This document shows positions 15,820 to 23,837 of a stretch of DNA of 38,131 nt, one piece after another; position 1 is the first letter of the stretch, and every line of letters begins with the position of its first letter. Position numbers and translations under genes: made by a program. Below the pieces are notes generated by a model. That model had not been told where the DNA came from. It saw nothing but the letters and a program-made list of their open reading frames with translations, and did not search any database. Origin of the DNA: Phycisphaerales bacterium (GTDB lineage: Bacteria > Planctomycetota > Phycisphaerae > Sedimentisphaerales > Anaerobacaceae); assembly GCA_020346325.1 (NCBI GenBank), contig CP070782.1:4548803-4586933 (forward strand). Direction: 5' to 3'.

Positions 15820-17616
15820 TCAATCGCTGGTGTCGAGAACGCTCATGAAGGCCTTTTGAGGGACCTGGACTGACCCGACGCTCTTCATGCGCCGCTTGCC
15901 CTCCTTTTGTCTCTTGAGCACCTTCATTTTGCGCGTGACATCGCCGCCGTACAGTTTGGCCGTGACATCCTTACGGAAGGCCTTGATGGTTTCGCGGGCA
16001 ATGATCTTGCCTCCTATTGCCACCTGGAGCGGGATCTCGAACTGGTGCCTGGGAATGGCGCGGCGCAGCTTAATGATGAGCTTGCGGCCTCGCTGTTCGG
16101 CGTGGTCACGGTGGACGATCAACGAGAGGGCATCCACCGGTTGACCGTTGACGAGAATGTCGATCTTGACGAGGTTGGTGGCCTCGAAGGCCGTGAATTC
16201 GTAATCCATGGTGGCATATCCACGGCTGATCCCTTTGATTTGGTCGTAAAAATCGTAGACGATCTCCGCCAGCGGCGCCTTGTACTCCATCATCACCCGG
16301 GTGGGGTTGAGGTAATCGGTCTTGATCAGCTTGCAGCGGCGTCCCTCCGCGAGCTTCATGATGCCCCCGATGGATTCGGTGCTGGTGATGATTTCCAGGC
16401 GGACGAACGGCTCCCGCAACTCCTTGATATGGGAGCGGTCGGGTAACTCACTGGGCGATTCGATACGGCGGACCTCGTCGTCATTGGTGACCACTTCATA
16501 GCTGACGGTAGGGGCCGTCTGGACGATATCCACGTCGTTTTCGCGTTCCAGACGTTCCTGGATGATTTCCATGTGCAGCAGCCCTAGAAAGCCGCAGCGA
16601 AAGCCAAATCCCAGGGCGGGCGAGTTCTGCGGCGTGAAGGAGAAGCTGGCGTCATTGAGAGCCAGTTTCTCAAAGGCGGCCCGGAGCTTGGAGTACTCGG
16701 TGTTGTCGCCCGGATAGAAGTCGGAAAAGACCATCTGCATGGGCGGCTGGTAGCTCTTGAGTGGGTCGGGCGCCGGATTGGCGTCCTCGGTAATGGTTTC
16801 GCCCACGTTGACATCGGCCAGATTGCGGATGTTGGCAACGATATAGCCCACCTCACCGACACCCAATTCCTCCACGGGCGTCATCGTGGGTCGGAACTTG
16901 CCCAGTTCGGTGACGAGGTAGCTGCGGCCCTTGTGCATGAGCCGGATCTTCTGGCGGACCTTGAGGCTGCCGCTGAAGACGCGAACGTAGCAGATCACAC
17001 CACGATAGGGATCGCAGTGGCTGTCGAAGACGAGCGCACGCGTCGGCTCGTCGCTGCGGTCTTCCGGCGCCGGCAGCAGCTCGCAGACGGCGTCGAGCAA
17101 TTCCCCGATGCCCTGCCCGGTCTTGGCGCTGATGAGGAAACACTCATTGCGGCGGATGCCCAGCACATGCTCCATCTCCTCGGCGACGACTTCAGGTTGT
17201 GCCGCCGGCAGATCGATCTTGTTGATAATGCCCATGATCTCGACACCCGTCTCCACGGCCAAATAGGCGTTGGCGACGGTCTGGGCTTCCACTCCCTGGC
17301 TGGCGTCGACGATCAACAGGGCTCCTTCACAGGCCGCCAGGGCCCGCGAGACCTCGTAGTGGAAATCCACGTGCCCCGGCGTGTCGATCAGGTTGAGCAT
17401 GTACGTATGGCCTTCGTACTGGTATTCCATCGTTACGGCCGAAGCCTTGATGGTGATCCCGCGCTCGCGCTCGATGTCCATGTCATCGAGCAACTGCTCC
17501 TGGGCCTGGCGCTGCGTGATCGTCCCGGTCAGTTCCAGCATCCGATCGGCCAGCGTGCTCTTGCCATGGTCGATATGGGCGACAATAGAGAAGTTGCGTA
17601 TATGCCTCGTGTCCAA
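15820..17616 (-). CDS. lepA: Elongation factor 4 (LepA), back-translocating GTPase
   Basis: A 598-residue translational GTPase that binds the ribosome and assists initiation or rescues mis-translocated complexes. Visible are the P-loop AHIDHGKST, switch I around ERERGITIKASAV, DTPGHVDFHYEVS, NKIDLPAA, and the LepA-specific C-terminal domain with GGDVTRKMKVLKRQKEGKRRMK. Length is typical. The start is placed at TTG 17616, giving MDTRHIRNFSIVAHIDHGK as usual for LepA, with AAGGA (17624-17628) seven bases upstream. A GTG at 17646 would add ten residues and overlap hemW, so it is less likely. The site overlaps the hemW stop codon, so translation is probably coupled. Third gene of the rho-hemW-lepA operon. 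Confidence 0.96.
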   Translation of the reverse strand: MDTRHIRNFSIVAHIDHGKSTLADRMLELTGTITQRQAQEQLLDDMDIERERGITIKASAVTMEYQYEGHTYMLNLIDTPGHVDFHYEVSRALAACEGALLIVDASQGVEAQTVANAYLAVETGVEIMGIINKIDLPAAQPEVVAEEMEHVLGIRRNECFLISAKTGQGIGELLDAVCELLPAPEDRSDEPTRALVFDSHCDPYRGVICYVRVFSGSLKVRQKIRLMHKGRSYLVTELGKFRPTMTPVEELGVGEVGYIVANIRNLADVNVGETITEDANPAPDPLKSYQPPMQMVFSDFYPGDNTEYSKLRAAFEKLALNDASFSFTPQNSPALGFGFRCGFLGLLHMEIIQERLERENDVDIVQTAPTVSYEVVTNDDEVRRIESPSELPDRSHIKELREPFVRLEIITSTESIGGIMKLAEGRRCKLIKTDYLNPTRVMMEYKAPLAEIVYDFYDQIKGISRGYATMDYEFTAFEATNLVKIDILVNGQPVDALSLIVHRDHAEQRGRKLIIKLRRAIPRHQFEIPLQVAIGGKIIARETIKAFRKDVTAKLYGGDVTRKMKVLKRQKEGKRRMKSVGSVQVPQKAFMSVLDTSD

Positions 17617-17623
17617 ACTGCAT

Positions 17624-17628
17624 TCCTT
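17624..17628 (-). promoter_or_regulatory. Ribosome binding site that decides the lepA TTG start
   Basis: AAGGA on the minus strand lies seven bases before TTG 17616 and overlaps the hemW TAA stop (17627-17629). This favours TTG 17616 over GTG 17646 and indicates coupled translation. Confidence 0.6.
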
Positions 17629-18778
17629 ACAAACAGGAGAAATCACACAGTACTGAGTCGGCGACCGCCAGAGCGTTTCTGGTCAGGCGAACTCTGTCGT
17701 CACTGATTTCGATCAATCCACCGCGGTTATGTCGACGCAAAGGGACCTCGAACGCGCGCCGGAAGTCGACACCGGTGCAGCGCTCAAAAGCGGCCAGGTC
17801 GACCCCTTCGCGCGTGCGCAGATTCAGGACGGCCGTTTCACAGAGGCGCTCGTTGCGGTCGGGATGCGCGGACAGTTCATACGCGTCCGAGCCGGCTTCG
17901 ATCCTTTGTATGTACTGACGGATGTCCGCGAAGTTCACGGTTCGCCTGCCCTGCCAGTAAGAGCCGGCCGCCGGACCGATGCCGATGTACGGGCGGTTTT
18001 GCCAGTAGCCCTGGTTGTGCAGGCAGGCGTATCCCGACTGGGCAAAGTTTGAGATTTCATATTGAGCGAATCCGGCCGACCCCAGGAAATCGATGGCCAT
18101 CTCATACATGGCACGGTCGGTTTCCTCGTCAATGGTGCGGAACTGGCCCGCTCGTCTGGCAACCTCGAGCGGTGTGCCCGGCTCGTAACTCAGACTGTAG
18201 GCGGAGATATGCTGGACGCCGAGGGCGGCCGCCGATTGCAGACAGCGGCGCCACGAGACGAGCGTAGAACCGGGAATCGCGAAGACCAGGTCGATGCTCA
18301 CGTGATCGAATCCCAGTCTTTGAGCCACCCGGACCGATTCAATCGCCCGCTCGACGCTGTGACGGCGCCCGAGGAATGCCAGTTCTTTCGCGTGGAACGA
18401 CTGGACGCCCAACGAGAGGCGATCGACGCCATGGTGACGTAACATGGACACAACCCGCTCGTCGGTCTGTCCCGGATTGCACTCCACCGTGAATTCTTCC
18501 GGGGCGGGCCAACGTGCCTTGATCGCGGTAATGATCTCGGCCAACAGCTCGGGGGGCAGGCTGGTGGGGCTTCCGCCGCCGATGTAGACGGTGCGGACCG
18601 ACCTGACGTCCCGGTAGCGGTCAAGTTCCGCCAGCAGAGCCGCAACCAGAGAGCTCGGGTCGTGGCTGCGCAAGCGCTCTGAGTAGAAGCCACAGTATCG
18701 GCACTTTTCGTGGCAGAACGGCACGTGAAGGTAAAGGCCGGGGGTCTCGTCAGGCAGTGAAGCAGGGGACGGATTCAC
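17627..18778 (-). CDS. hemW: Radical SAM heme chaperone HemW (HemN-like)
   Basis: A 383-residue radical SAM protein. The cluster motif CHEKCRYCGFYS begins at residue 22, giving the CxxxCxxC that binds the 4Fe-4S cluster and SAM. It is followed by YIGGGSPTSLP, ECNPGQ, DRLSLGVQSF, and the HemW-type HNQGYW motif near residue 255. HemW proteins bind heme and pass it to target enzymes; they are often misnamed coproporphyrinogen III oxidase. Length matches HemW (about 380) rather than HemN (about 450). The start is a GTG, eight bases after the start of the rho stop codon, with no clear Shine-Dalgarno sequence, which suggests coupling to rho. A HemN-type oxidase cannot be fully excluded, but length and the HNxxYW motif favour HemW. 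Confidence 0.9.
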   Translation of the reverse strand: MNPSPASLPDETPGLYLHVPFCHEKCRYCGFYSERLRSHDPSSLVAALLAELDRYRDVRSVRTVYIGGGSPTSLPPELLAEIITAIKARWPAPEEFTVECNPGQTDERVVSMLRHHGVDRLSLGVQSFHAKELAFLGRRHSVERAIESVRVAQRLGFDHVSIDLVFAIPGSTLVSWRRCLQSAAALGVQHISAYSLSYEPGTPLEVARRAGQFRTIDEETDRAMYEMAIDFLGSAGFAQYEISNFAQSGYACLHNQGYWQNRPYIGIGPAAGSYWQGRRTVNFADIRQYIQRIEAGSDAYELSAHPDRNERLCETAVLNLRTREGVDLAAFERCTGVDFRRAFEVPLRRHNRGGLIEISDDRVRLTRNALAVADSVLCDFSCL

Positions 18779-18784
18779 GGGGCG

Positions 18785-19903
18785 TCAACTCTGAGCACTC
18801 ATGCTCTCCAGAAATTCCTCATTGGTTGGGTATTTCCGGAGCAGCTTGAACAAGGCTTCGGTAGCGCCGCGGCTGCCGTAGCCGGACAGCACCCGTCGCA
18901 AGGTGGTCAGGCCCCGGCTGTGGTCTTCACTGTAAAGGCGTGTCTCTTTGCGCGTCCCGCTGGCCGGGATGTCGATTGCGGGAAAGATCCGTGCCTCGGC
19001 CAGGGACCGATCCAGCACGATTTCACTGTTACCGGTACCTTTGAATTCTTCGAAGATCAATTGATCCATGCGCGATCCCGTATTGATCAGGCACGTGGCG
19101 ATGATGGTGATGGAGCCGCCGTTTTCGATGTTGCGGGCCAGTCCGAAGAGGCGGCGTGGGATTTCCATAACGCCGGCCTCCAGCCCACCGCTCATGGTGT
19201 GGCCGCGCGGTGCACCGCGCCGGCGGGTCCGATTGTTGAATGCTCGTCCCAGGCGCGTGAGACTATCGATCATCAGGACGATTTCGCGTCCGCATTCGAG
19301 TTCCGTCTGCACGTGGGCCAGCATCAGTTCCGCCAACTCGACATGTTCATCGGCCGTATGATCGCTCGTGCTGGCGACGACCTCAGCGCCTTCCACAGAT
19401 CGTCGAAAATGGGTCACTTCTTCCGGTCGCTCGTCGAGCAGCAGCACGATGATACGGGTCTCAGGAGAACTCTGGTGAATGGCCTGGACCATCTGCTCAA
19501 GCAGGATGGTCTTGCCGGCTTTCGGGGGCGAAACGATCAGCTGCCGCGTGCCCTTGCCGATAGGAGCGATGAGATCCACGATGCGCATGCTCTCCTGCCC
19601 GCACTGGCCCAGGTCAAAGCGCTCGTGGTGATCGATGGCAGTGAGATCCGCGAAGTGGGGACGCTGGCTGAACGCTTCCGGATCCAGCCCTCCCAGAGAA
19701 TCGACCGACACAAGTCTGGTTTTGCCCTTCTTGCGTTCGATTTGCCCCCTGACAGAAGCGCCTTCCGTCAGCGCCAGCCGACGGGCAAGGTCCGGCTGGA
19801 CCATCACCTGGTTGCGGTCCATCCGGTATGAGCGCTCGGCTGTGCGTATCGCATACTGTCGGTTGCCGACGTGTTTCAATATTCCAGTACTTGTATTGGA
19901 CAT
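18785..19903 (-). CDS. rho: Transcription termination factor Rho with atypical N-terminal RNA-binding domain
   Basis: A 372-residue hexameric RNA helicase that ends transcription. The ATPase core is well kept: Walker A APIGKGTRQLIVSPPKAGKT at about 112-131, Walker B IVLMIDSLTRLGRAFNN, Q-loop region TMSGGLEAGVMEIPRR, and the R-loop/arginine region GTGNSEIVLDRSLAEARIFP. The N-terminal part is short: the helical N-domain of other Rhos is missing, and the cold-shock-like primary RNA site lacks the usual GFGFLR motif, having NRQYAIR instead. The protein is about 50 residues shorter than E. coli Rho. GGAAGG is placed five bases before the ATG. First gene of a tight operon with hemW and lepA, with a strong promoter. 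A divergent Rho whose RNA preference may differ is likely; loss of function is not suggested, since the core is intact. Confidence 0.93.
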   Translation of the reverse strand: MSNTSTGILKHVGNRQYAIRTAERSYRMDRNQVMVQPDLARRLALTEGASVRGQIERKKGKTRLVSVDSLGGLDPEAFSQRPHFADLTAIDHHERFDLGQCGQESMRIVDLIAPIGKGTRQLIVSPPKAGKTILLEQMVQAIHQSSPETRIIVLLLDERPEEVTHFRRSVEGAEVVASTSDHTADEHVELAELMLAHVQTELECGREIVLMIDSLTRLGRAFNNRTRRRGAPRGHTMSGGLEAGVMEIPRRLFGLARNIENGGSITIIATCLINTGSRMDQLIFEEFKGTGNSEIVLDRSLAEARIFPAIDIPASGTRKETRLYSEDHSRGLTTLRRVLSGYGSRGATEALFKLLRKYPTNEEFLESMSAQS

Positions 19904-19961
19904 CGAAGCCTTCCACGAGAAATGGAGTCGTCAAGAACAAAGAGATTCGGAAAACGACGAT

Positions 19962-19989
19962 ATCATACCATAACGGAAGCTGTTGGCAA
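19962..19989 (-). promoter_or_regulatory. Promoter of the rho-hemW-lepA operon
   Basis: On the minus strand, TTGCCA (19984-19989) and TATGAT (19962-19967) are spaced by 16 bases, and the -10 is preceded by TGG, making an extended -10. Each hexamer differs from consensus at one base. Transcription would start near 19955, about 50 bases before the rho ATG. Confidence 0.62.
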
Positions 19990-20128
19990 ATGTTAACCTT
20001 GAGCGAAGCGTATGGAAATGTCGGGTGCCGGACGCCCGCAGTCGGGTACGGGGCCGATCTCTCCGTAAGGGCCCGCATTCGGGACCGTTCGTTCGGGAAC
20101 CGATTGTCCGCCTGGCGGCGGGAAGTCC

Positions 20129-20156
20129 TTGACAAGGTGCGCGAGCGGGATACAAT
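20129..20156 (+). promoter_or_regulatory. Promoter of the secreted protein gene at 20251
   Basis: TTGACA (20129-20134, perfect) and TACAAT (20151-20156, one change) are spaced by 16 bases. The start would fall near 20163, giving an 88-base leader. Confidence 0.6.
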
Positions 20157-20250
20157 CGATCACGAGGACAATGGAGGCAAGGGCGATGTAAGCCACCTTG
20201 CGGGTCCTGTGAGTGTTCATCAGTTTAGATTGCGATGGAGGAGGCATACG

Positions 20251-20874
20251 ATGAACCGTATGACTGTCTTTCTGTTGTGTGGCGCGTCTTTCAGCATCCC
20301 CTTTTTCGGTTCTCCGGCGCAGGCGGACCACGTTGGCCAGCCTCACGCGGTCGCCAGGGTGAAGCTCGACATCGCGGGCAGGGACGAAATCAGGACCGCC
20401 ATGTACAACTACATGGCCCAGGTCTTCCAATCATACGAGACCATGGAGCTGGTGGAGTCCGATCCGCAGTGGACGATCAAGATTGTCACGCTGGGGGCCG
20501 GCGATGGAGAGGGTCGCACCATGGCTATGGCGCTCTCGGTGGTGGTGCTGGAGCATGGCCCGCAGTTGGAAATGCTTCGCATTCTGACCCAGGCGTGGCA
20601 CTATATCCTCAAGGCCGGACTGCTCGACAAGGACCAGCCACTGGCAGTGGGAATGAGAAAGCTGGTGGCCAGTATCGATCAACTGCCCGAGACCGATGAC
20701 CTGACCACGCTGGTCCAGCACCGGATGTGCCTGATTCCGGTGGAGCAACTTGGGGAAGCTTGTCGTGACATTGTTGTGGGGTTCGACACCCGGTTGCTCC
20801 ATTCGTCCGGCACGAATCGTGGCAGTGTCACTGAGCAGACGAGTCGACCCGAAAGGGCTGTGGCATCGCCCTAG
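20251..20874 (+). CDS. Exported protein of unknown function
   Basis: A 207-residue protein with a signal peptide (MNRMTVFLLCGASFSIPFFG, cleavage probably after AQA, residue 25). The mature part looks like a mixed alpha/beta periplasmic protein with an early strand AVARVKLDIAGRDEIRTAMYN, then a region of regular hydrophobic pattern (MAMALSVVVLEHG, LEMLRILTQAWHYILKAG). No family is recognised. The ATG at 20251 is chosen because GGAGGAGG lies seven to eight bases upstream and a signal peptide follows; a longer in-frame opening from 19828 crosses two promoters and is rejected. A promoter at 20129-20156 fits. Only two Cys residues are seen in the mature part. Role unknown; a small envelope protein is likely. 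Confidence 0.75.
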   Translation: MNRMTVFLLCGASFSIPFFGSPAQADHVGQPHAVARVKLDIAGRDEIRTAMYNYMAQVFQSYETMELVESDPQWTIKIVTLGAGDGEGRTMAMALSVVVLEHGPQLEMLRILTQAWHYILKAGLLDKDQPLAVGMRKLVASIDQLPETDDLTTLVQHRMCLIPVEQLGEACRDIVVGFDTRLLHSSGTNRGSVTEQTSRPERAVASP

Positions 20875-20929
20875 TCGGTCTTCAGCGCCGGCGGAGGACG
20901 CAGACCGGCAAAATACGTATTGTCCCCAA

Positions 20930-20957
20930 TTGACAAGACGATGATCTCGGGTATAAA
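20930..20957 (+). promoter_or_regulatory. Consensus promoter with no gene downstream for 0.7 kb
   Basis: TTGACA (20930-20935, perfect) and TATAAA (20952-20957, one change) are spaced by 16 bases. No convincing coding frame follows until 21652, so it may drive a non-coding transcript starting near 20964. Confidence 0.5.
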
Positions 20958-21456
20958 CAACAGACGAGCCTGGGGACAGCGCGGTATGAGCTTCGTGTCC
21001 CCCGGAGGCAGTGGTGCGGGCGGCCGCCAGAAGCGCGAGCTTCAGTGGTCGAGAGAAGTTGGTCCACGGGTTACTTCCTATCATAGGAGGAGGCGCCATG
21101 GTGGCAGCCGCCAACGCCGATTCATTCCCTGATCGGGGATGGTTCTTGTCCCGTGATATCCCGCCGTATATCCGATGGCGCGGGCCATGGGCTTCGCGCT
21201 GTCGGGCGGGCATGTCCGTAGCGGAGGTTTCCAGGAGACCGAGGCGGTCAGGGTCCACGGGGCGCGGCGTCGGTGGAGTCTTCTGTACATGACCATCAGC
21301 CAATCGCATTTCGGATCGAGGTCGCAGTCGCTCAAGATCTTTTGAAGGGGAGATACATTGTTGTTGTTGCCGCCGGTGTCCCCTTGCGGGGCAGCGATGC
21401 GGCATGCACAGTGGAACAAGGATGGGTGACGGTATTTACCGGGTCCACGGAGGGAC

Positions 21457-21520
21457 GGGGCACTGCCCGGGCTTATGACCCTACCGGACGGCAGGGTCGT
21501 GCAGTCCTGGGCAGTGCCCC
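21457..21520 (+). other. Nested inverted repeat (64 bases), candidate RNA structure
   Basis: The outer arms GGGGCACTGCCC (21457-21468) and GGGCAGTGCCCC (21509-21520) pair perfectly over 12 bases. Inside, GACCCT (21477-21482) pairs with AGGGTC (21493-21498) around a ten-base loop. The nested symmetry points to a folded RNA or a two-part binding element. It lies about 40 bases before the protease promoter, and no coding frame explains it. Confidence 0.5.
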
Positions 21521-21558
21521 TGCTATGTCCAGCAGTGAGGCCGCCTGTCGATATGGTT

Positions 21559-21587
21559 TTGACAGACGGCGCCCGCATGCCTATGAT
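21559..21587 (+). promoter_or_regulatory. Promoter of the HtrA-like protease operon
   Basis: TTGACA (21559-21564, perfect) and TATGAT (21582-21587, one change) are spaced by the optimal 17 bases. Transcription would begin near 21594, some 58 bases before the chosen ATG at 21652. Confidence 0.65.
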
Positions 21588-21651
21588 GGTTCCCATCTTC
21601 GGAAGCAATCCCCGCGGTTGCTTGGACAGGTAGGAAATGGAGAGAACCGTC

Positions 21652-22797
21652 ATGGAACGAGGCCCTCATCGCGCAAACGCCGGGGCCCAGGCCAATCACA
21701 GCCGTGGGCTACTGCTGTTGCTGATCGCCTTGGTCATCGTGTCGCTCTTCTGGCAGATCAAGCCCTGGCTCTTCGGCGTGCACGACGAGAATGCTATGCC
21801 GCGTGCCATTACGCCCCGCGGAGAGCTGGCGGGCGATGAGAAGAGCACGATTGAGCTGTTCAGACGCGTGTCGCCCTCGGTGGTATATATCACCAGCATC
21901 GCGGTGCGCCGCGATTACTTCAGTCTCAGGGCCATGGAGATTCCGCAGGGCACGGGCTCCGGATTTGTCTGGGACGCCAACGGTTACATTGTCACTAATT
22001 TTCACGTAATCAAAGACACCCAGGCGGCGCCTCAAGTGACCCTGGCCAATCATTCGACCTACAAGGCGCAACTGGTCGGCGTGGCTCCCGATAAAGACCT
22101 TGCGGTCCTGAGGATCGACGCGCCGAAGAGCCTGTTGCCCGCCATCGCCATTGGCACCTCTGCCGACCTGGAGGTCGGGCAGAAGGTCTTCGCCATCGGG
22201 AACCCCTTCGGCTTCGACCAGACGCTCACGACGGGTGTCATCAGCGGGCTGGGCCGGGAGATCGAGTCGGTCACCCGCCGTCCGATCGAAGGGGTGATCC
22301 AGACGGACGCTGCCATCAATCCAGGCAACTCAGGCGGGCCGCTGCTCGACAGCGCCGGCCGTGTTATTGGCATCAATACCGCGATCTTCAGCCCTTCCGG
22401 AGCCTATGCCGGCATCGGTTTCGCGGTTCCGGTGGATGTGGTCAACCGTCTCGTCCCCCAGATCATCCGCAACGGTCATGTGCGCAAAGCGGGACTGGGC
22501 GTAAGAATTGCCCCAGATTCGGCCGCCAGACGACTGGGGGTGGAAGGGGTCATTGTTATGGGATTAACGCCGGGGGGGGCGGCCGACAGGGCCGGTGTAG
22601 TTCCGATGCGGTACGATGCCCGAGGCAACGTCGTATTTGGCGACCTGATCGTGGGCGTTGACGACGAGACGGTGCGCGATTCGCGCGATCTGTTTCGGAT
22701 TCTGGATGCTCGCGAGGTGGGAGACACCGTCGAGTTGACCGTGCGCCGCCAAGGCCGGGAGATAAATCTGAATGTGACGCTGCAGGCAATGCCGTGA
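21652..22797 (+). CDS. Membrane-anchored HtrA/Deg-type serine protease with PDZ domain
   Basis: A 381-residue S1C serine endopeptidase that degrades or processes misfolded envelope proteins. Residues about 19-35 form one uncleaved membrane anchor (GLLLLLIALVIVSLFW), followed by a short linker. The protease domain, about 65-260, has the catalytic triad His118 (NFHVIKD), Asp149 (DKDLAVLRID) and Ser227 (NPGNSGGPL), with the oxyanion region and GTGSGFVWDANGYIVTNFH intact. One PDZ domain follows (about 280-375), with GLGVRIAP and the GDLIVGVDDE loop. The single PDZ and N-terminal anchor resemble DegS more than DegP. ATG 21652 is preferred because GGAGAG lies seven bases upstream; ATG 21637 is possible and adds five residues. 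The stop overlaps the next start. A regulatory DegS-like role is inference. Confidence 0.9.
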   Translation: MERGPHRANAGAQANHSRGLLLLLIALVIVSLFWQIKPWLFGVHDENAMPRAITPRGELAGDEKSTIELFRRVSPSVVYITSIAVRRDYFSLRAMEIPQGTGSGFVWDANGYIVTNFHVIKDTQAAPQVTLANHSTYKAQLVGVAPDKDLAVLRIDAPKSLLPAIAIGTSADLEVGQKVFAIGNPFGFDQTLTTGVISGLGREIESVTRRPIEGVIQTDAAINPGNSGGPLLDSAGRVIGINTAIFSPSGAYAGIGFAVPVDVVNRLVPQIIRNGHVRKAGLGVRIAPDSAARRLGVEGVIVMGLTPGGAADRAGVVPMRYDARGNVVFGDLIVGVDDETVRDSRDLFRILDAREVGDTVELTVRRQGREINLNVTLQAMP

Positions 22798-23627
22798 TGG
22801 AGAGGCGGTTCTGGACGTTCTCGGGCGGCGATGGGCCGACGCGTGAATCGCGGCGAGAGTCGGAGGGGGCGTCGCCTGAGCTCTTTGTCGACGTCCACTG
22901 CCACTGTCTTCCAGGTCTGGATGATGGCCCGGAGGACCAAAGCGGCGCGCTGGCTCTCTGTGAAGCCCTGGCGGCCGACCGTATTGCCACCGTCGTCGCG
23001 ACGCCGCATCAACTGGGACGGTATGATGGCAGGTGTCGGGCGCCCCAGGTTCGACGGGCTGTCGCACAGTTGAACCGGTGTCTCCAGGAGGCTCATGTCC
23101 CGCTGACCGTTGTTCCAGGAGCCGATGTCCGACTCGACGAGCGCATCGTCGATCTGCTGCAGTCTGATGGGATTCTCACCGTGGGCGACAACGGCCGATA
23201 CCTGATGCTGGAATTGCCGCATGAGATCTTCGTTGATCCCAGTGTGCTCATGGCGGCACTGGCCCAGAGCGGCGTGGGGGCTGTTGTCACGCATCCCGAG
23301 CGTCACTCCTTCCTGGCCCGGGACCCGCAGCATGTTCGTCAGTGGGCCTCGTGTGGGGTCGCCTTACAGATTACAGCGGCCAGTTTTCTCGGCGAGTTCG
23401 GCTGGCACAGCGAGCGAGCGGCCTGGGATTTCCTGCACGAACGTCTGCCGGTTCTGGTGGCGACGGACGCCCATGACACCGTTCATCGACCGCCTCGGAT
23501 GACCGAGGCCTACAATTTGCTCGTTCATCATCTGGGGGGGCGTGCGGCGGACATCCTGTGTGTCGAGAACCCCCGGCGGCTTCTGGCAGGGCAGGACTTG
23601 CTCCGTCTGGGTGACGAAGCCCTGTGA
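22797..23627 (+). CDS. PHP-type tyrosine-protein phosphatase / exopolysaccharide regulator (CpsB/YwqE family)
   Basis: A 276-residue metal-dependent phosphatase of the PHP superfamily. Metal-binding motifs are in order: DVHCHCLPGLDDGP near residues 33-46, ATPHQ near 69, THPERH near 165, and TDAHD near 223. Together they match CpsB/Wzb-like manganese phosphatases, which dephosphorylate BY-kinases controlling capsule or exopolysaccharide export. The ATG overlaps the protease stop (TGATG); a GTG one codon earlier is also possible. The first 30 residues are Arg-rich and variable. Placement before a UDP-sugar dehydrogenase fits a surface-polysaccharide role. No cognate kinase is in the window, so the target is unknown. 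Confidence 0.87.
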   Translation: MERRFWTFSGGDGPTRESRRESEGASPELFVDVHCHCLPGLDDGPEDQSGALALCEALAADRIATVVATPHQLGRYDGRCRAPQVRRAVAQLNRCLQEAHVPLTVVPGADVRLDERIVDLLQSDGILTVGDNGRYLMLELPHEIFVDPSVLMAALAQSGVGAVVTHPERHSFLARDPQHVRQWASCGVALQITAASFLGEFGWHSERAAWDFLHERLPVLVATDAHDTVHRPPRMTEAYNLLVHHLGGRAADILCVENPRRLLAGQDLLRLGDEAL

Positions 23628-23837
23628 GTGGGGCGACAGCCATGCTGTATCGACCGGGACTTGCGATTGCCGCTGTGATTTTTCTTGTCAGGAGGTTATT
23701 CAGATTCCATACTATCGCGTTGTCAGTGCTGGTTCGGATGGACTTGGGGATCTGGGGTGCCGCTGAATCCTCCGCGTGTGTCGGCCGGTGTGAAGGATCC
23801 AGTCTGGTGATGATAGCTTTAGGATAGGGAGGTCTTC

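Larger units (their letters stand above)
19904..20250. other. Divergent promoter region between rho and the secreted protein gene
   Basis: About 350 bases with two good promoters, one for each direction (minus 19962-19989 and plus 20129-20156). A 75-codon minus frame (19993-20220) with a hydrophobic start is present, but it has no ribosome site and runs across the plus promoter, so it is not called. Confidence 0.6.
20875..21651 (+). other. Gene-free stretch of 0.78 kb with two promoters and strong secondary structure
   Basis: No frame here reads like a real protein. It contains a stem CGGTCT/AGACCG (20876-20907) just after the upstream stop, a consensus promoter at 20930-20957, a GGAGGAGG site before an ATG at 21099 that opens only a 64-codon Arg-rich frame, a nested hairpin at 21457-21520, and the promoter of the protease gene at 21559-21587. 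The most economical reading is a non-coding RNA or long structured leader from the first promoter, or a decayed gene. No known RNA class was recognised. Confidence 0.45.

Noticed and set aside
19993-20220. 75-codon minus-strand frame with a hydrophobic start
   Set aside because: No ribosome site before its ATG, and it overlaps a near-consensus promoter on the plus strand. It remains a weak possibility.
21099-21292. 64-codon plus frame after a GGAGGAGG site
   Set aside because: The site is good but the product is Arg/Gly/Ser-rich, without hydrophobic core or domain; kept only as part of the gene-free region.
21421-21470. Resemblance to the SRP RNA core (TTTACC...GGTCC)
   Set aside because: The conserved GGAAGGAAGCAGC part of SRP RNA is absent.
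23624-23827. 67-codon frame overlapping the phosphatase stop (GTGA)
   Set aside because: The overlap looks like coupling, but codon use (AGG, AGA, TTA, ATA) is unlike neighbours and no family is seen.
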